DNA of 64,000 nucleotides, from positions 744,001 to 808,000 of the forward strand of contig NZ_JALDAY010000002.1 of assembly GCF_022698165.1 (NCBI RefSeq), written 5' to 3'. The notes below the pieces were generated by a model. The model saw nothing but the letters and a program-made list of their open reading frames with translations. It had not been told where the DNA came from and searched no databases. A program made the translations under genes and the position numbers. The stretch comes from Streptomyces cylindrosporus. Its GTDB lineage: Bacteria; Actinomycetota; Actinomycetes; Streptomycetales; Streptomycetaceae. Position 1 is the first letter of the stretch; each line of letters begins with the position of its first letter. Positions 34,706-43,043 of the stretch are shown here, piece after piece.

Positions 34706-35362
34706 TCACTCGGTCCCGTCCAGCGGGCGTCCGGCCGGTCCGCTGTCGCGGCTGGGGGTGACTACCGCTCCCGCCCAGCTCAACGCCTTCCAGCCGTCCT
34801 CCGGCGAGCCCTCCAGGACGACCACGCCCGTGTTGTCGAGCGGGCGGGCCGCGGCGAAGGGCACGTCCACGTTGTCGGCGCGGGCGGCGGTCCACATGCG
34901 GATCGCCGCGCCGTGGCTGATCATGGCGACCGTCCCGGCCCCGCTGCCGGCCGCCTCCGCCACCACCGCGTCGTAACGGGCCAGCGCCTCCGCCCCGCTC
35001 TCCCCGCCCGGCATCCGCAGCGCGGTGTCGCCGGCCGCCCACGCGAACACCGTCTTCATGTAGAGCGCGCCCTGCTCCGAGTCGCCCGGCAGCATCTCCA
35101 GGTCGCCCGCCGACAGCTCCCGGATGCCGTCGCGCACGAGCACCTCCAGGCCCCGGGCGGCGGCCAGCGGGGCCGCCGTCAGCTGGGTGCGCACGAGGGT
35201 GGAGGCGTACAGGGCCTCGATGTCCTCGTCGGCGAGGGCCTCGGGAAGCGCCGCGGCCTGCTGTTCGCCCAGCGCGGTCAGGCGCGCACCCGGTACGGCG
35301 GTGTCGAGCAGGAAGTCGACGTTGGCGGTGGTCTGGCCGTGGCGTACGAGGAGCAGACGCAT
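34706..35362 (-). CDS. Histidine phosphatase family protein
   Basis: A 218-residue phosphoglycerate-mutase-like phosphatase. The phosphohistidine motif LVRHGQT places the catalytic H8; the second histidine lies in AMISHGAAIRMW and the acid in MPGGESGAEAL. ATG 35362 follows GGAGGG. A candidate SigB-type promoter, GTCT-N16-GGGTAC, lies about 55 nt upstream on the same strand. The substrate of this branch cannot be predicted. Confidence 0.92.
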   Translation of the reverse strand: MRLLLVRHGQTTANVDFLLDTAVPGARLTALGEQQAAALPEALADEDIEALYASTLVRTQLTAAPLAAARGLEVLVRDGIRELSAGDLEMLPGDSEQGALYMKTVFAWAAGDTALRMPGGESGAEALARYDAVVAEAAGSGAGTVAMISHGAAIRMWTAARADNVDVPFAAARPLDNTGVVVLEGSPEDGWKALSWAGAVVTPSRDSGPAGRPLDGTE

Positions 35363-35432
35363 ACGGGGACCCTCCGGGTGTCGGTCGCCGCCTCCGGGCA
35401 GCAGACGGGCTCTTCAGGGTACCCGGCACGCC

Positions 35433-36926
35433 ATGAGCCCAGACGTCGACCTGACAGCCCCCGTGCCCGGCTTCCATCCCCTGCGTGACCGGCTGCTCAC
35501 GCTGGACAACCGTCTCTTCGAGTTCGCCGCCGAACGGCACTGGCCGTACGGGCAACGCGTGCTGCCGCGGCTGAGCCGCAGCGCCAACCACGGTGTGCTC
35601 TGGTTCGCCACGGCGGCCGCGATGGCGGCGAGCCGCACCCCGAGGGGCCGCCGCGCCGCCGCCCGCGGTGTCGCCTCCCTCGCGCTCGCCTCGCTGACGA
35701 TCAACACGCTGGGCAAGCGGTCGGTGCGCAGGCCGCGTCCGGCCCTCGACCCGGTTCCGCTCGCACGGCAGCTGCGGCGGCAGCCGATCACCACGTCGTT
35801 CCCGTCCGGCCACTCCGCGTCGGCCGCCGCCTTCGCGACCGGGGTCGCCCTGGAGTCCCCGGCCTGGGGCGCCGCGGTCGCCCCCCTCGCGTGGTCGGTG
35901 GCGCTCTCCCGTGTCTACACCGGCGTCCACTTCCCGAGCGACGTGCTCGCGGGCGCGGCGCTGGGCGCGGGAGCCGCCTTGGCCGTACGGGGGCTGGTGC
36001 CGACCCGAGCCGGGCTGGCACCGCCGGCCCGGCCCCGCGCCGAGGTCCCGGCGCTGCCCGACGGCGCGGGACTGGTCGTCGTGGCCAACACCGCCTCCGG
36101 CACCTCCGACCGCCTGGGCGCACTGCGCGACGAGCTGCCCCGGGCCGAGGTCGTGGAGTGCCAACCGGCCGATCTGGCCGACGAGTTGGAGAAGGCGGCG
36201 GCCCGCGCCGAGGTGCTGGGCGTGTGCGGCGGCGACGGCACGGTGAACACCGCCGCCGCGGTCGCCCTGCGCCACGGGCTGCCGCTCGCGGTGCTGCCCG
36301 GCGGCACCCTCAACCACTTCGCCCTCGACCTCGGCGTGGAGGGTGCGCGGGACTTCGCGCGGGCCGTGCGGCAGGGCGAGGCGGTGCGGGTGGACGTCGG
36401 CCGGTTCAGCAGCGGCAAACGGGACGGCGTCTTCCTCAACACGTGCAGCCTGGGCGTCTATCCGGAACTGGTGCGGGTGCGGGAGCGCTGGTCGCACCGG
36501 ATCGACAACTGGCCGGCCGGCGTGCTCGGGGCGCTGCGCGTGCTGCGCGCCGACCGGCATCCACTGGAGGCCGAACTCCGGGGCGAGACACGCCCGTTGT
36601 GGCTGCTGTTCATTGGCAACGGCGTCTACCACCGGATGGGCCTGGCACCGGGCCGACGGCTCGACCTGGCGGACGGACTTCTCGACGTCCGGGCGGTGCA
36701 CGGCGGCCGGAGGCCCGCGCTGCGGCTGCTCGCCGCCGCGGTCGCCGGGCCGCTCACCCGGTCCCCGGCGCACGCCGCGGTCCAGGTGAGCCGGCTGCGG
36801 ATCTCGGGCCTCGCGCCGGGCACACCGCTCGCCCACGACGGCGAAGTCACCGAAGTGGCGGGCGAGGTGCGCCTGGAGAAGCTCCCCGAAGCACTCACCG
36901 TCTACCGCCCGATCCCCGCATTCTGA
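35433..36926 (+). CDS. PAP2 phosphatase / diacylglycerol kinase fusion
   Basis: A 497-residue bifunctional protein. Residues 1-190 are a PAP2 lipid phosphatase with KRSVRRPRP (95-103), PSGHS (124-128) and SR-x5-H-x3-D (159-170). Residues from about 212 are a DagK-like lipid kinase with GGDGT (266-270), LPGGTLNHFALDLG and FIGNGVY. It probably acts at the cytoplasmic membrane on phosphatidic acid or diacylglycerol analogues, interconverting phosphorylated and free lipid. The ATG at 35433 has no strong binding site, and GGGTAC lies 11 nt upstream. Confidence 0.92.
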   Translation: MSPDVDLTAPVPGFHPLRDRLLTLDNRLFEFAAERHWPYGQRVLPRLSRSANHGVLWFATAAAMAASRTPRGRRAAARGVASLALASLTINTLGKRSVRRPRPALDPVPLARQLRRQPITTSFPSGHSASAAAFATGVALESPAWGAAVAPLAWSVALSRVYTGVHFPSDVLAGAALGAGAALAVRGLVPTRAGLAPPARPRAEVPALPDGAGLVVVANTASGTSDRLGALRDELPRAEVVECQPADLADELEKAAARAEVLGVCGGDGTVNTAAAVALRHGLPLAVLPGGTLNHFALDLGVEGARDFARAVRQGEAVRVDVGRFSSGKRDGVFLNTCSLGVYPELVRVRERWSHRIDNWPAGVLGALRVLRADRHPLEAELRGETRPLWLLFIGNGVYHRMGLAPGRRLDLADGLLDVRAVHGGRRPALRLLAAAVAGPLTRSPAHAAVQVSRLRISGLAPGTPLAHDGEVTEVAGEVRLEKLPEALTVYRPIPAF

Positions 36927-37025
36927 CACACCGTCAGTCCATATAGCAAAACACGGGTCTCATCATTCGACATGCGGGCGTACGGTGTGGCGTACCGACA
37001 GGACGTCGAACAGGGGAGTTCAGCC

Positions 37026-37847
37026 ATGTCGAAGCCGCAGGAGACCGCCGTCTACACGCACGGGCACCACGAGTCGGTGCTGCGCTCGCACACCTGGCGG
37101 ACCGCCGCCAACTCCGCGGCCTATCTGCTCGGCTCGCTGAAGCCCCACATGAAGATCCTGGACATCGGCTGCGGACCGGGCACCATCACCGCCGACCTGG
37201 CGGCACTGGTCCCCGACGGACACGTCACCGGCGTCGACCACGCGCCGGGCATCCTGGACCAGGCCCGCGCCACGGCCGCCGAACGCGGCCTGGCCAACGT
37301 CGACTTCGCGGTCGCCGACGTGCACGCCCTGGACTACCCGGACGACACCTTCTGCGCCGTCCACGCCCACCAGGTGCTGCAGCACGTCGGCGATCCGGTG
37401 CAGGCGCTGCGCGAGATGCGGCGGGTGACGAAACCGGGCGGGCTCATCGCCGTCCGGGACTCCGACTACGCCGCGATGACGTGGTACCCGGCGTCCCGGG
37501 GGATGGACGACTGGGCGGACCTCTACCACCGGGTGGCCCGCGCCAACGGGGGCGAGCCGGACGCCGGGCGACGGCTGAAGTCCTGGGCGCTGCGGGCCGG
37601 GCTGACCGACATCACGGCCACCTCCGGTACCTGGACCTTCTCCACAGCCGAGGAGCGGGCCTGGTGGAGCGGGCTGTGGGCGGACCGGACGGTCGCCTCG
37701 GCCTACGCGGAGCGGGCCACGCAGGGCGGACACGCCACCGCCGAGCAGCTGACGGCCGTGTCGGAGGCCTGGCGGGAATGGGGGCGGCGGGAGGACGGCT
37801 GGTTCAGTGTGCTGCACGGGGAGATTCTGTGCCGTAAGGACGCCTGA
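37026..37847 (+). CDS. Class I SAM-dependent methyltransferase (UbiE/COQ5-like)
   Basis: A 273-residue methyltransferase. Motif I is LDIGCGPGT (45-53), followed by VTGVDHAPGILDQARA, FAVADVHALDYPDDTF and VTKPGGLIAVRDSDY. The C-terminal segment (TAEERAWWSGLWADR) is shared with several Streptomyces homologues. ATG 37026 follows GGGGAG. The methyl acceptor is unknown, and the gene is monocistronic or shared with the small hydrophobic protein gene 41 nt downstream. Confidence 0.9.
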   Translation: MSKPQETAVYTHGHHESVLRSHTWRTAANSAAYLLGSLKPHMKILDIGCGPGTITADLAALVPDGHVTGVDHAPGILDQARATAAERGLANVDFAVADVHALDYPDDTFCAVHAHQVLQHVGDPVQALREMRRVTKPGGLIAVRDSDYAAMTWYPASRGMDDWADLYHRVARANGGEPDAGRRLKSWALRAGLTDITATSGTWTFSTAEERAWWSGLWADRTVASAYAERATQGGHATAEQLTAVSEAWREWGRREDGWFSVLHGEILCRKDA

Positions 37848-37888
37848 ATCTCCTTTTCCGGGATACCCGGAGAGCAGGAGGTTGGAAA

Positions 37889-38059
37889 ATGGTTGCTGTT
37901 CTGCTCGTATTGCTGCTGGCGCTCATTCTGTTCGGCGCCGGATTCGCACTCAAGGCGCTTTGGTGGATTGCACTGGCCGTTCTCGTGGTGTGGCTGCTGG
38001 GATTCCTGGTACGCGGCACGACGGCGGCCGGCGGCAGGGGCCGCTGGTATCGGTGGTGA
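37889..38059 (+). CDS. Small hydrophobic membrane protein (56 aa)
   Basis: A short gene with ATG 37889 after AGGAGGTTGG. Residues 1-42 are almost wholly hydrophobic (VAVLLVLLLALILFGAGF, ALKALWWIALAVLVVWLLGF) and form one or two membrane helices; the end is GGRGRWYRW. Highly similar short hydrophobic proteins are widespread in Streptomyces and related to the lmo0937 group. The codon use is slightly richer in T than the neighbours. Function unknown; a stress-linked membrane peptide is likely. Confidence 0.8.
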   Translation: MVAVLLVLLLALILFGAGFALKALWWIALAVLVVWLLGFLVRGTTAAGGRGRWYRW

Positions 38060-38084
38060 GACGACCGATACCCGTGGTGAACCG

Positions 38085-38098
38085 GGTCAGAACTGACC
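38085..38098. terminator. Bidirectional terminator between the hydrophobic protein gene and gvpK
   Basis: GGTCAG AA CTGACC (38085-38098) is a short perfect hairpin between two convergent genes. It is preceded by ACCCG and CGGGT arms around an 8-nt loop that could form an alternative stem. Neither has a T-run. Confidence 0.4.
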
Positions 38099-38107
38099 AG
38101 AACTGAA

Positions 38108-38383
38108 TCAGAGCAGCCGTCCCAGCGGCCCGAGGTCCAGATTGAGGTCCTCGGGCCGCAGTCCGTAGCGCTCGCGCAGTTCGGTCATGCGGTCGTCGAG
38201 GAGCATCAGCGTGAGCCCGATCCGCTCCTCCTGGTCCTCGGTGAGGTCCCCCGTGTCGAAGCGGCGCAGCGCCTGGCGCTCCATGAGCTGGCGCAGCAGT
38301 TCCACGACGGTCAGCACGAGTTTGACCAGGTCCCGCTCGACGGTGTCGGGTTCCAGGTCCAGCCGGTTGCGGCGGGTGGTCAC
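38108..38383 (-). CDS. gvpK: Gas vesicle protein GvpK
   Basis: A 91-residue accessory gas-vesicle protein. RLDLEPDTVERDLVKLVLTVVELLRQLMERQALRRFD and LTEDQEERIGLTLMLLDDRM are the GvpK signature in order. It is the last gene of the gvp operon, with a 4-nt overlap (GTGA) with gvpS. GvpK is essential for vesicle formation in other species, though its exact role is unclear. Confidence 0.95.
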   Translation of the reverse strand: MTTRRNRLDLEPDTVERDLVKLVLTVVELLRQLMERQALRRFDTGDLTEDQEERIGLTLMLLDDRMTELRERYGLRPEDLNLDLGPLGRLL

Positions 38384-38568
38384 GTCAACTCTCCCCAGGG
38401 TGACGGTACTTGTTCGTTGACCGAGCTGATGAGCGCGTTCAGGTCGATGCGGACGAGGTCGACGTCCGCGATGCGCAGCGTGATGTCCCCCGTGACCACG
38501 ACCCCGCCGGCCAGCAGCCGGTCGAGCAGGTCCACGAGGGCGACCTCACGGCGTTCGACGACCGTCAC
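38380..38568 (-). CDS. gvpS: Gas vesicle protein GvpS (GvpA-like)
   Basis: A 62-residue GvpA-superfamily protein from GTG 38568, preceded by GGGGAGG. VALVDLLDRLLAGGVVVTGDITLRIADVDLVRIDLNALI has the helix-strand-strand core shared with GvpA and GvpJ. It overlaps gvpL and gvpK by 4 nt each. The order gvpL-gvpS-gvpK matches the S. coelicolor cluster recalled from knowledge. It is probably a minor shell or nucleation component. Confidence 0.9.
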   Translation of the reverse strand: MTVVERREVALVDLLDRLLAGGVVVTGDITLRIADVDLVRIDLNALISSVNEQVPSPWGELT

Positions 38569-39344
38569 GGTTCCTCCCCGGCGAAGGAGTAGGCGGCCCA
38601 GGGGCCGGTGAGCTCGACGCGCAGCCGCGGCGCGGTCCCGGACACGTCGTCCTTGGTCCGGTCGACGAGCTCCACGAATTCCTCGCAGTCCGTCCGGGGG
38701 ACCAGATAGGCCGCGTTCAGCACATTGCGTCCGGCCGCGCCGGAGAGCGCGGAATTCTGCGGGGCGTGCAGCCGGGAATCCTCGGCGCGCGCGGAGAGGG
38801 CCGCGTGCAGCCGGTTCGCGAATTCCTCGGCCTTCTCCCAGAGGTCCTCGTGCGCTTTCGCGCGCATACGCCGTTGCCGCAGATAATCCCGGCCGGAAGC
38901 CGCTTTCTCGGCCGGCCGCTGTGTTTCGGAGGGCTCGGGGCCGTTTTCGGTTTCGGTGTACACCTTGACGCCCCATTCCACCCGCCCCGCGAGCCGGTCG
39001 AGGGTGCGCCGGAAATCGGCCTCGCGGGCCTCCAGCATGACCCGGACACCGCTGTCGTCGCGGAAGACCGTGCCGAGCCGCAGCGGGAGCGGGGTGGTGA
39101 CGGCGGTGAGCGCGTCGATCACGCCCTGGTGGGCGCGCGCGGTCCGGGTCAGCCAGTCCAGGTCCTCGAGATGGGCGCGGAGCGGCTTCTCGGCGAAGTC
39201 CCGCTCCGGCACATGGCTCACCACGGCGACCAGGCCGTGGTGGGTCAGCAGTCTGGGCGGATCGCCCGCCACCCCGGTCAGCTGGGCCTGGAGGGCCGCG
39301 CCGAAGGGGTGGCAGACGGCGTAGACGTACCGCAGTCCGGTCAT
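38565..39344 (-). CDS. gvpL: Gas vesicle protein GvpL (GvpF/L family)
   Basis: A 259-residue GvpF/L-family protein from ATG 39344 with AAGGAGG upstream. It opens LRYVYAVCHPFGAAL, has HEDLDWLTR-like and PLPLRLGTVFRDD segments, and ends LRVELTGPWAAYSFAGEEP, the family signature. A charged insertion (ENGPEPSETQRPAEKA) lies in the middle. It lies between gvpJ and gvpS with 4-nt overlaps on both sides. F/L proteins bind GvpA and help assembly. Confidence 0.93.
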   Translation of the reverse strand: MTGLRYVYAVCHPFGAALQAQLTGVAGDPPRLLTHHGLVAVVSHVPERDFAEKPLRAHLEDLDWLTRTARAHQGVIDALTAVTTPLPLRLGTVFRDDSGVRVMLEAREADFRRTLDRLAGRVEWGVKVYTETENGPEPSETQRPAEKAASGRDYLRQRRMRAKAHEDLWEKAEEFANRLHAALSARAEDSRLHAPQNSALSGAAGRNVLNAAYLVPRTDCEEFVELVDRTKDDVSGTAPRLRVELTGPWAAYSFAGEEP

Positions 39345-39703
39345 GGTGCCTCCTTCCGGGCGCGGCCGGGCTCCAGCTGGGCGTCGGGCTCCCGTTGGCC
39401 GTCGGGCTCCAGCTGGGCCAGGCGCTCGCGCAACTCGGCGTTCTCGCGGGCGAGTTCCGAACGGCGCGCCTTGGAGGAGAGCGCGGGGTCGGTCTCCCAC
39501 CAGTCGATGCCCATCTCCCGCGCCTTGTCCACGGAGGCGACGATGAGCCGCAGTTTGACGGTGAGGAGTTCGATGTCGAGCAGGTTGATCCGGATGTCGC
39601 CGGCGATCACGACACCCTTGTCGAGCACCCGCTCAAGGATGTCGGCCAGGTTGGCGCCGCCGTTCGAGGGGTAGGGGTCCGGGAACCTGCTCGCGGTGGT
39701 CAT
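39341..39703 (-). CDS. gvpJ: Gas vesicle protein GvpJ (GvpA-like)
   Basis: A 120-residue GvpA-superfamily protein. The core NLADILERVLDKGVVIAGDIRINLLDIELLTVKLRLIVASVDKA matches GvpJ/GvpM. The C terminus (ELRERLAQLEPDGQ, REPDAQLEPGRARKE) is a charged coiled-coil-like tail with an imperfect LEPDGQ repeat. It is coupled to gvpZ and gvpL by ATGA overlaps. It is thought to contribute to the vesicle tip. Confidence 0.93.
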   Translation of the reverse strand: MTTASRFPDPYPSNGGANLADILERVLDKGVVIAGDIRINLLDIELLTVKLRLIVASVDKAREMGIDWWETDPALSSKARRSELARENAELRERLAQLEPDGQREPDAQLEPGRARKEAP

Positions 39704-40827
39704 CGACGGCTCCCGCCCTCGGCGTACTCGTACTCGGGCTCTTCCTCTTCCTCGTACTCGTACTCCTCCTCGTCACCCTCCTCGCCCTCGGGCTCCTCCT
39801 CGTCCTCCTCGAACTCCTCGTCCTCGCCCTTGGGTTCCTCGTCCTCGGGCTCCTCCTCGGGCTCCTCCTCGGAGCTCGCCGCGGCTTCCTCACCCTCGTC
39901 GCCCTCCTCGCCCTCCTGGCCTTCCTCGCCGGCGAGTTCTTCCTCCTCCTCGGCGACCGCGTCCTCGTGGCTGCGGACGACCTCGCCGTCGCGGATCTCG
40001 CCGCGCCAGCCGTCCTCCGCCTCGCCCTTGAAGGTGATGAAGCGGACGTAGTTCTTGAGGTCGAGCCGGGCCCGGCGGCCCTGGGCGCGCCAGATGTTGC
40101 CGGTCTTCTCGAACAGGCCCTTGGGGTAGTACTCGATCACCAGCAGCACGCGGGTGAGGTTGTCGTCGATCCGGTGGAAGGAGACGACGCCCTTCGTGGT
40201 GCCCTTGGCGCCCTCCGAGGTCCAGGAGATCCGGTCGTCGGGCAGCTGCTCGGTGGTCTTCGCCTTCCAGCTGCGGTTGGACCAGAAGATCTTCAACTGC
40301 CAGTCGGACTGGGTGTCGTCGGCGCGGTTCGCGCTCTTGACGCCCTTGGCGAAGGTGCTGAAGTCCTGGTACTGGGTCCACTGGTCGTAGGCCGTGCGCC
40401 GGTCGACGCCCACGTCGACGGACTCGATGATCACCGTCGGCTTCTTGCCCGCCCCGCCCTTGCGCTTGCCCTTGCCCCCACCGAGGTTCTTGAAGGCTTC
40501 CACCACGTTCTCCTTGGCCCGCGAGGCGCCGAGTTCCAGTGCGGAACGCACGGGACCCTTGCCCTCGGCGAGTTTGCGGCCGCCGTCGAGGGCCAGCTTC
40601 GCGAAGCCCGGGCTGTTGCCCTCGGCGATGTCGTTCAACTTGACGGTGGTCTCGCCGAGCTTGCGGCCGAAGCCCATCAGCAGGCGCTGGGCCTGCGCCG
40701 CGAGGTACTCCTGCAGTTCGGCCTTGAGCCGGTCGGCGGCCTCGCTGTGCGCCAGGTCGGTCACCTTGCCGGTCGATTCCTTGGCGCCGCGCGCCGCGGA
40801 GGTCGCGGATCCGAGAGTGTCGGTCAT
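39700..40827 (-). CDS. gvpZ: Gas vesicle cluster protein GvpZ (SRPBCC domain)
   Basis: A 375-residue protein with a helical N-terminal region (residues 1-110), a basic linker (KGKRKGGAGKK), an SRPBCC/polyketide-cyclase-like domain around 120-280 (VDVGVDRRTAYDQWTQYQDFSTF, then YYPKGLFEKTGNIW), and a tail of about 85 residues that is mostly Glu and Asp. It is named GvpZ from its position between gvpY and gvpJ in the Streptomyces order. SRPBCC domains bind hydrophobic ligands; a role in lipid or vesicle-surface interaction is inferred. Confidence 0.85.
   Translation of the reverse strand: MTDTLGSATSAARGAKESTGKVTDLAHSEAADRLKAELQEYLAAQAQRLLMGFGRKLGETTVKLNDIAEGNSPGFAKLALDGGRKLAEGKGPVRSALELGASRAKENVVEAFKNLGGGKGKRKGGAGKKPTVIIESVDVGVDRRTAYDQWTQYQDFSTFAKGVKSANRADDTQSDWQLKIFWSNRSWKAKTTEQLPDDRISWTSEGAKGTTKGVVSFHRIDDNLTRVLLVIEYYPKGLFEKTGNIWRAQGRRARLDLKNYVRFITFKGEAEDGWRGEIRDGEVVRSHEDAVAEEEEELAGEEGQEGEEGDEGEEAAASSEEEPEEEPEDEEPKGEDEEFEEDEEEPEGEEGDEEEYEYEEEEEPEYEYAEGGSRR
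39715..39960 (-). repeat. Glu/Asp-rich coding repeat in gvpZ tail
   Basis: Runs of the trinucleotide CTC/CTT (GAG/GAA codons on the minus strand) encode the acidic tail of GvpZ, with short runs such as EEEEE and EEEPE-like units. It is a slippage-prone low-complexity tract and not a mobile repeat. Confidence 0.8.
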
Positions 40828-41513
40828 CGCTCGTCGCCTCCCTTCGGCAGCCGGGACCGGGCGGCACGGGCACCGCCGCCGGCGCCCCGGGCGGCCGTGC
40901 GCTTGGCCGCCGACTTCTTCGCCGCGGTCTTCTTGGCCGCCGTCTTCTTCGCGGGCGCCCGGCCCGGCGCGGTCTTCTTCGCCGCCGCCTTCTTGGCCGG
41001 GGGCTTACCGCCCGCCGTCTTCTTGGCCGGAGCCTTCTTCGCGGCCCCCTTGGAGCCGCGCCCGGCCTCGTCGTCCGGGGACTCCTCCTCGGCCTCCGGC
41101 TCCTCGGCCTCCTCGCGCGGCTCCTCCTCCTCAGTGTCCTCCGGCTCCTCGCTCTCGTCCTGCTCGTCGGCGCCGAGGCCGGTCGCCTTGCCCGCGACGC
41201 CCGTGAGCTGGTCGCGGACCTCGGCGGTACGGCCGTGCAGACGGTCGGCGAGCGACTCGATCTGCCGCTCCACCATCGCGCCCGAGGCCGCCTTGCCGAC
41301 GCCCCGCAGGTCCTCGCGCAGCTGGTCCCCGATCTCCTTGAACTGCGGGTTGTCCCGCAGCTGCCCGGACACCAGGTCCGCGAGGGCCCGCGGGCTCAGA
41401 TGCATCCGCTTGCCGGCCACCATGGTGCCGACGGCGAACGCCAGTTTCATCTTCTTGGTACGTCCCAGGACGTACCCGGCCCCTATCGCGAGGCCGAGTC
41501 CCACTCGGTTCAT
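40824..41513 (-). CDS. gvpY: Gas vesicle cluster protein GvpY with histone H1-like tail
   Basis: A 229-residue protein. Residues 1-20 are a hydrophobic glycine-rich helix (VGLGLAIGAGYVLGRTKK), followed by a helical region (RALADLVSGQLRDNPQFKEIGDQLR), an acidic stretch (ESEEPEDTEEEEPREEAEEPE) and a Lys/Ala/Pro-rich tail with PAKKTA and AAKKTA repeats like histone H1. It is named GvpY by position and overlaps gvpG and gvpZ by 4 nt. Such tails may bind nucleic acid or an acidic partner. Older databases mislabel similar proteins as histones or primases. Confidence 0.85.
   Translation of the reverse strand: MNRVGLGLAIGAGYVLGRTKKMKLAFAVGTMVAGKRMHLSPRALADLVSGQLRDNPQFKEIGDQLREDLRGVGKAASGAMVERQIESLADRLHGRTAEVRDQLTGVAGKATGLGADEQDESEEPEDTEEEEPREEAEEPEAEEESPDDEAGRGSKGAAKKAPAKKTAGGKPPAKKAAAKKTAPGRAPAKKTAAKKTAAKKSAAKRTAARGAGGGARAARSRLPKGGDER
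40900..41045 (-). repeat. Lys/Ala codon repeat in gvpY
   Basis: A repeated coding tract with unit about 15 nt (GCCGCCAAGAAGACC on the minus strand) gives the KTAAKKTAAKKSAAKR tail of GvpY. It is a low-complexity coding repeat. Confidence 0.8.
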
Positions 41514-41773
41514 CGTGCCGTCCCGTTGCCTGTGGCCGCGCTGTTGCGCAGTCCTGTCTCCAGCCGGTCGAGGAGTTCGTCCTCCCTGCGGTCGAACTCC
41601 TCCTCGTCGATCTCTCCCGCCTCCAACTGCTCTTCGAGCCGGGCGAGTTCGGCTCGGACCGCGGCCGGGTCGTAGTAGATCCGTTCCGCCTCGGTCAGCA
41701 GCTGCCCGATCACCCATGCGCTGCCGCGCACCGGGGCGAAGGGCAGCAGAACCACTTCCTTGAGCAGTCCCAC
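41510..41773 (-). CDS. gvpG: Gas vesicle protein GvpG
   Basis: An 87-residue GvpG-family protein starting GTG 41773. LLKEVVLLPFAPVRGSAWVIGQLLTEAERIYYDPAAVRAEL and LEEQLEAGEIDEEEFDRREDELLDRLE give the family profile: a hydrophobic N terminus and a charged helical C terminus. It starts four bases after the gvpF stop and overlaps gvpY by 4 nt. GvpG helps assembly with GvpF and GvpL. Confidence 0.95.
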   Translation of the reverse strand: MGLLKEVVLLPFAPVRGSAWVIGQLLTEAERIYYDPAAVRAELARLEEQLEAGEIDEEEFDRREDELLDRLETGLRNSAATGNGTAR

Positions 41774-41777
41774 GACC

Positions 41778-42548
41778 TCACTCCTGAGCCGCGTCGGGAC
41801 CGGCCGTGCTGCCCGCGGGCTCGGCGGGGCCGGGCTCCACGAAGCTGTACGGCGGCAGCGGTCCGTTGACGCGCAGTTCGATGTGCGGATGGCTCTTGCG
41901 GACGTTCTCCACCTCGGTGAGGAAGGGTTCGGCCGCGTCGCGGTCCACCAGGAACGAGACGTTGACCAGCCAGCCGGTGGACTCGGGGCCCACGCTCACG
42001 GCGGCGGCGACGGGTTCGAGGGCGCGCTGCACCTCGACCGCGTCCTCCGCCTCGCGCGCCTTCACGGCGGCGACCACCATCTCGCCCAGTTGCAGGCGCT
42101 GCTCGTAACTGCCGCCGCCCGCCTGCCGGTTGGCCTCGGTCAGGGCACGGATCTCCGGGTTCTCGGACATCACGCGGTGCAGCACGGCCTCTTCCTGGTG
42201 CACGGCCTTGACGTTGTACTCGACCTTGCCCTCCAGGGCCCGCAGGCGCTCCTTGTAGTGGTCGGCCCGCTCGGCGAGGACCCCGGTGACGGTGTCGTCG
42301 TCGGGGGCGACGCTGCCGAACCGCATGGGCAGCACCGGGCCGGCCGCGCCCGCCTCGGCGAGCACGGTCTGGTGGGCGAGCAGGTCCCGGCGCTTGGGCC
42401 GCAGCCCCTCGGGGGCGTCGCTCACGACGGCCGCCAGCTCGCCCTGTTCGAGGATGCGCACCGGCCGGGGCGGGTCGCCCACGCCGCCGAGGTCCTCGGA
42501 GAACGCGGGGTGCGACTTGGCGGTGATGCCGTAGACATACGTGCTCAC
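41778..42548 (-). CDS. gvpF: Gas vesicle protein GvpF
   Basis: A 256-residue GvpF/L-family protein opening [15 protein letters not shown], with [46 protein letters not shown] segment and the end [13 protein letters not shown], the signature of the family. It is longer than its partner GvpL only in the N-terminal domain. Its GTG start overlaps the gvpA stop by 4 nt. GvpF binds the hydrophobic face of GvpA. Confidence 0.95.
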   Translation of the reverse strand: MSTYVYGITAKSHPAFSEDLGGVGDPPRPVRILEQGELAAVVSDAPEGLRPKRRDLLAHQTVLAEAGAAGPVLPMRFGSVAPDDDTVTGVLAERADHYKERLRALEGKVEYNVKAVHQEEAVLHRVMSENPEIRALTEANRQAGGGSYEQRLQLGEMVVAAVKAREAEDAVEVQRALEPVAAAVSVGPESTGWLVNVSFLVDRDAAEPFLTEVENVRKSHPHIELRVNGPLPPYSFVEPGPAEPAGSTAGPDAAQE

Positions 42549-42985
42549 TCCTGCTCCTCCTCCCTCCTGCGGGCGGCGGCGGTCTTCTTGCGGGGCCGCG
42601 GCCGGGACTCGGTCTCCTGCTCGCCGCCCTCGTCACGCGCCTGCCGGAAGGCGTCGGAGATGGTCTCCGCGGCGCCGGACAGCGCGCCCTTGGACTTGCC
42701 GCGCGCACCGGACTCGGTGACCTGGCCGACCACGTCGGGCAGGCCGGGGCTCTTGTTCGGCCCGGACTCCAGGTCCAGCCGGTTGCACGCCTCGGCGAAG
42801 CGCAGATAGGTGTCGACGCTCGCCACGACGACACGGATGTCGATCTTCAGGATCTCGATGCCGACGAGGGAGACCCGTACGAACGCGTCTATGACCAGAC
42901 CCCTGTCGAGGACGAGCTCCAGGACGTCGTAGAGGCCACTGGAGCCTCCCCCTCCGCCGGTCTGCTGTGCCGGGACAACGGTCAT
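42545..42985 (-). CDS. gvpA: Gas vesicle structural protein GvpA
   Basis: A 146-residue major shell protein. The GvpA core is [57 protein letters not shown] (residues 15-70). It is followed by a C-terminal extension of about 70 residues ([18 protein letters not shown], then [17 protein letters not shown]) absent from the 70-residue GvpA of other bacteria. The long form is common in Streptomyces. It lies 58 nt after gvpO. Whether this extended protein forms a real gas-filled shell is not known. Confidence 0.95.
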   Translation of the reverse strand: MTVVPAQQTGGGGGSSGLYDVLELVLDRGLVIDAFVRVSLVGIEILKIDIRVVVASVDTYLRFAEACNRLDLESGPNKSPGLPDVVGQVTESGARGKSKGALSGAAETISDAFRQARDEGGEQETESRPRPRKKTAAARRREEEQE

Positions 42986-43043
42986 GCCGACCCAGCCTCC
43001 TTGTCTGTGCTCTCGGGTACGGATGTCGGTTCGGTTCGGCGGC

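Noticed and set aside
35417..35422. GGGTAC upstream of the PAP2-DagK gene as a SigB promoter
   Set aside because: No GNNT element is found at 14-16 nt upstream on the plus strand, and the distance to the ATG is only 11 nt. On the minus strand a GTCT-N16 match exists for the histidine phosphatase and is noted in that entry only as a candidate.
34686..36929. Long minus-strand frame opposite the PAP2-DagK gene
   Set aside because: The PAP2 and DagK motifs are on the plus strand. The minus frame lacks domain sequence and covers the histidine phosphatase gene in a different frame.
40900..41045. Lys/Ala repeats in gvpY as a free-standing histone-like gene
   Set aside because: The tract is in frame with an N-terminal hydrophobic helix and is coupled to gvpG and gvpZ, so it is the tail of one protein.
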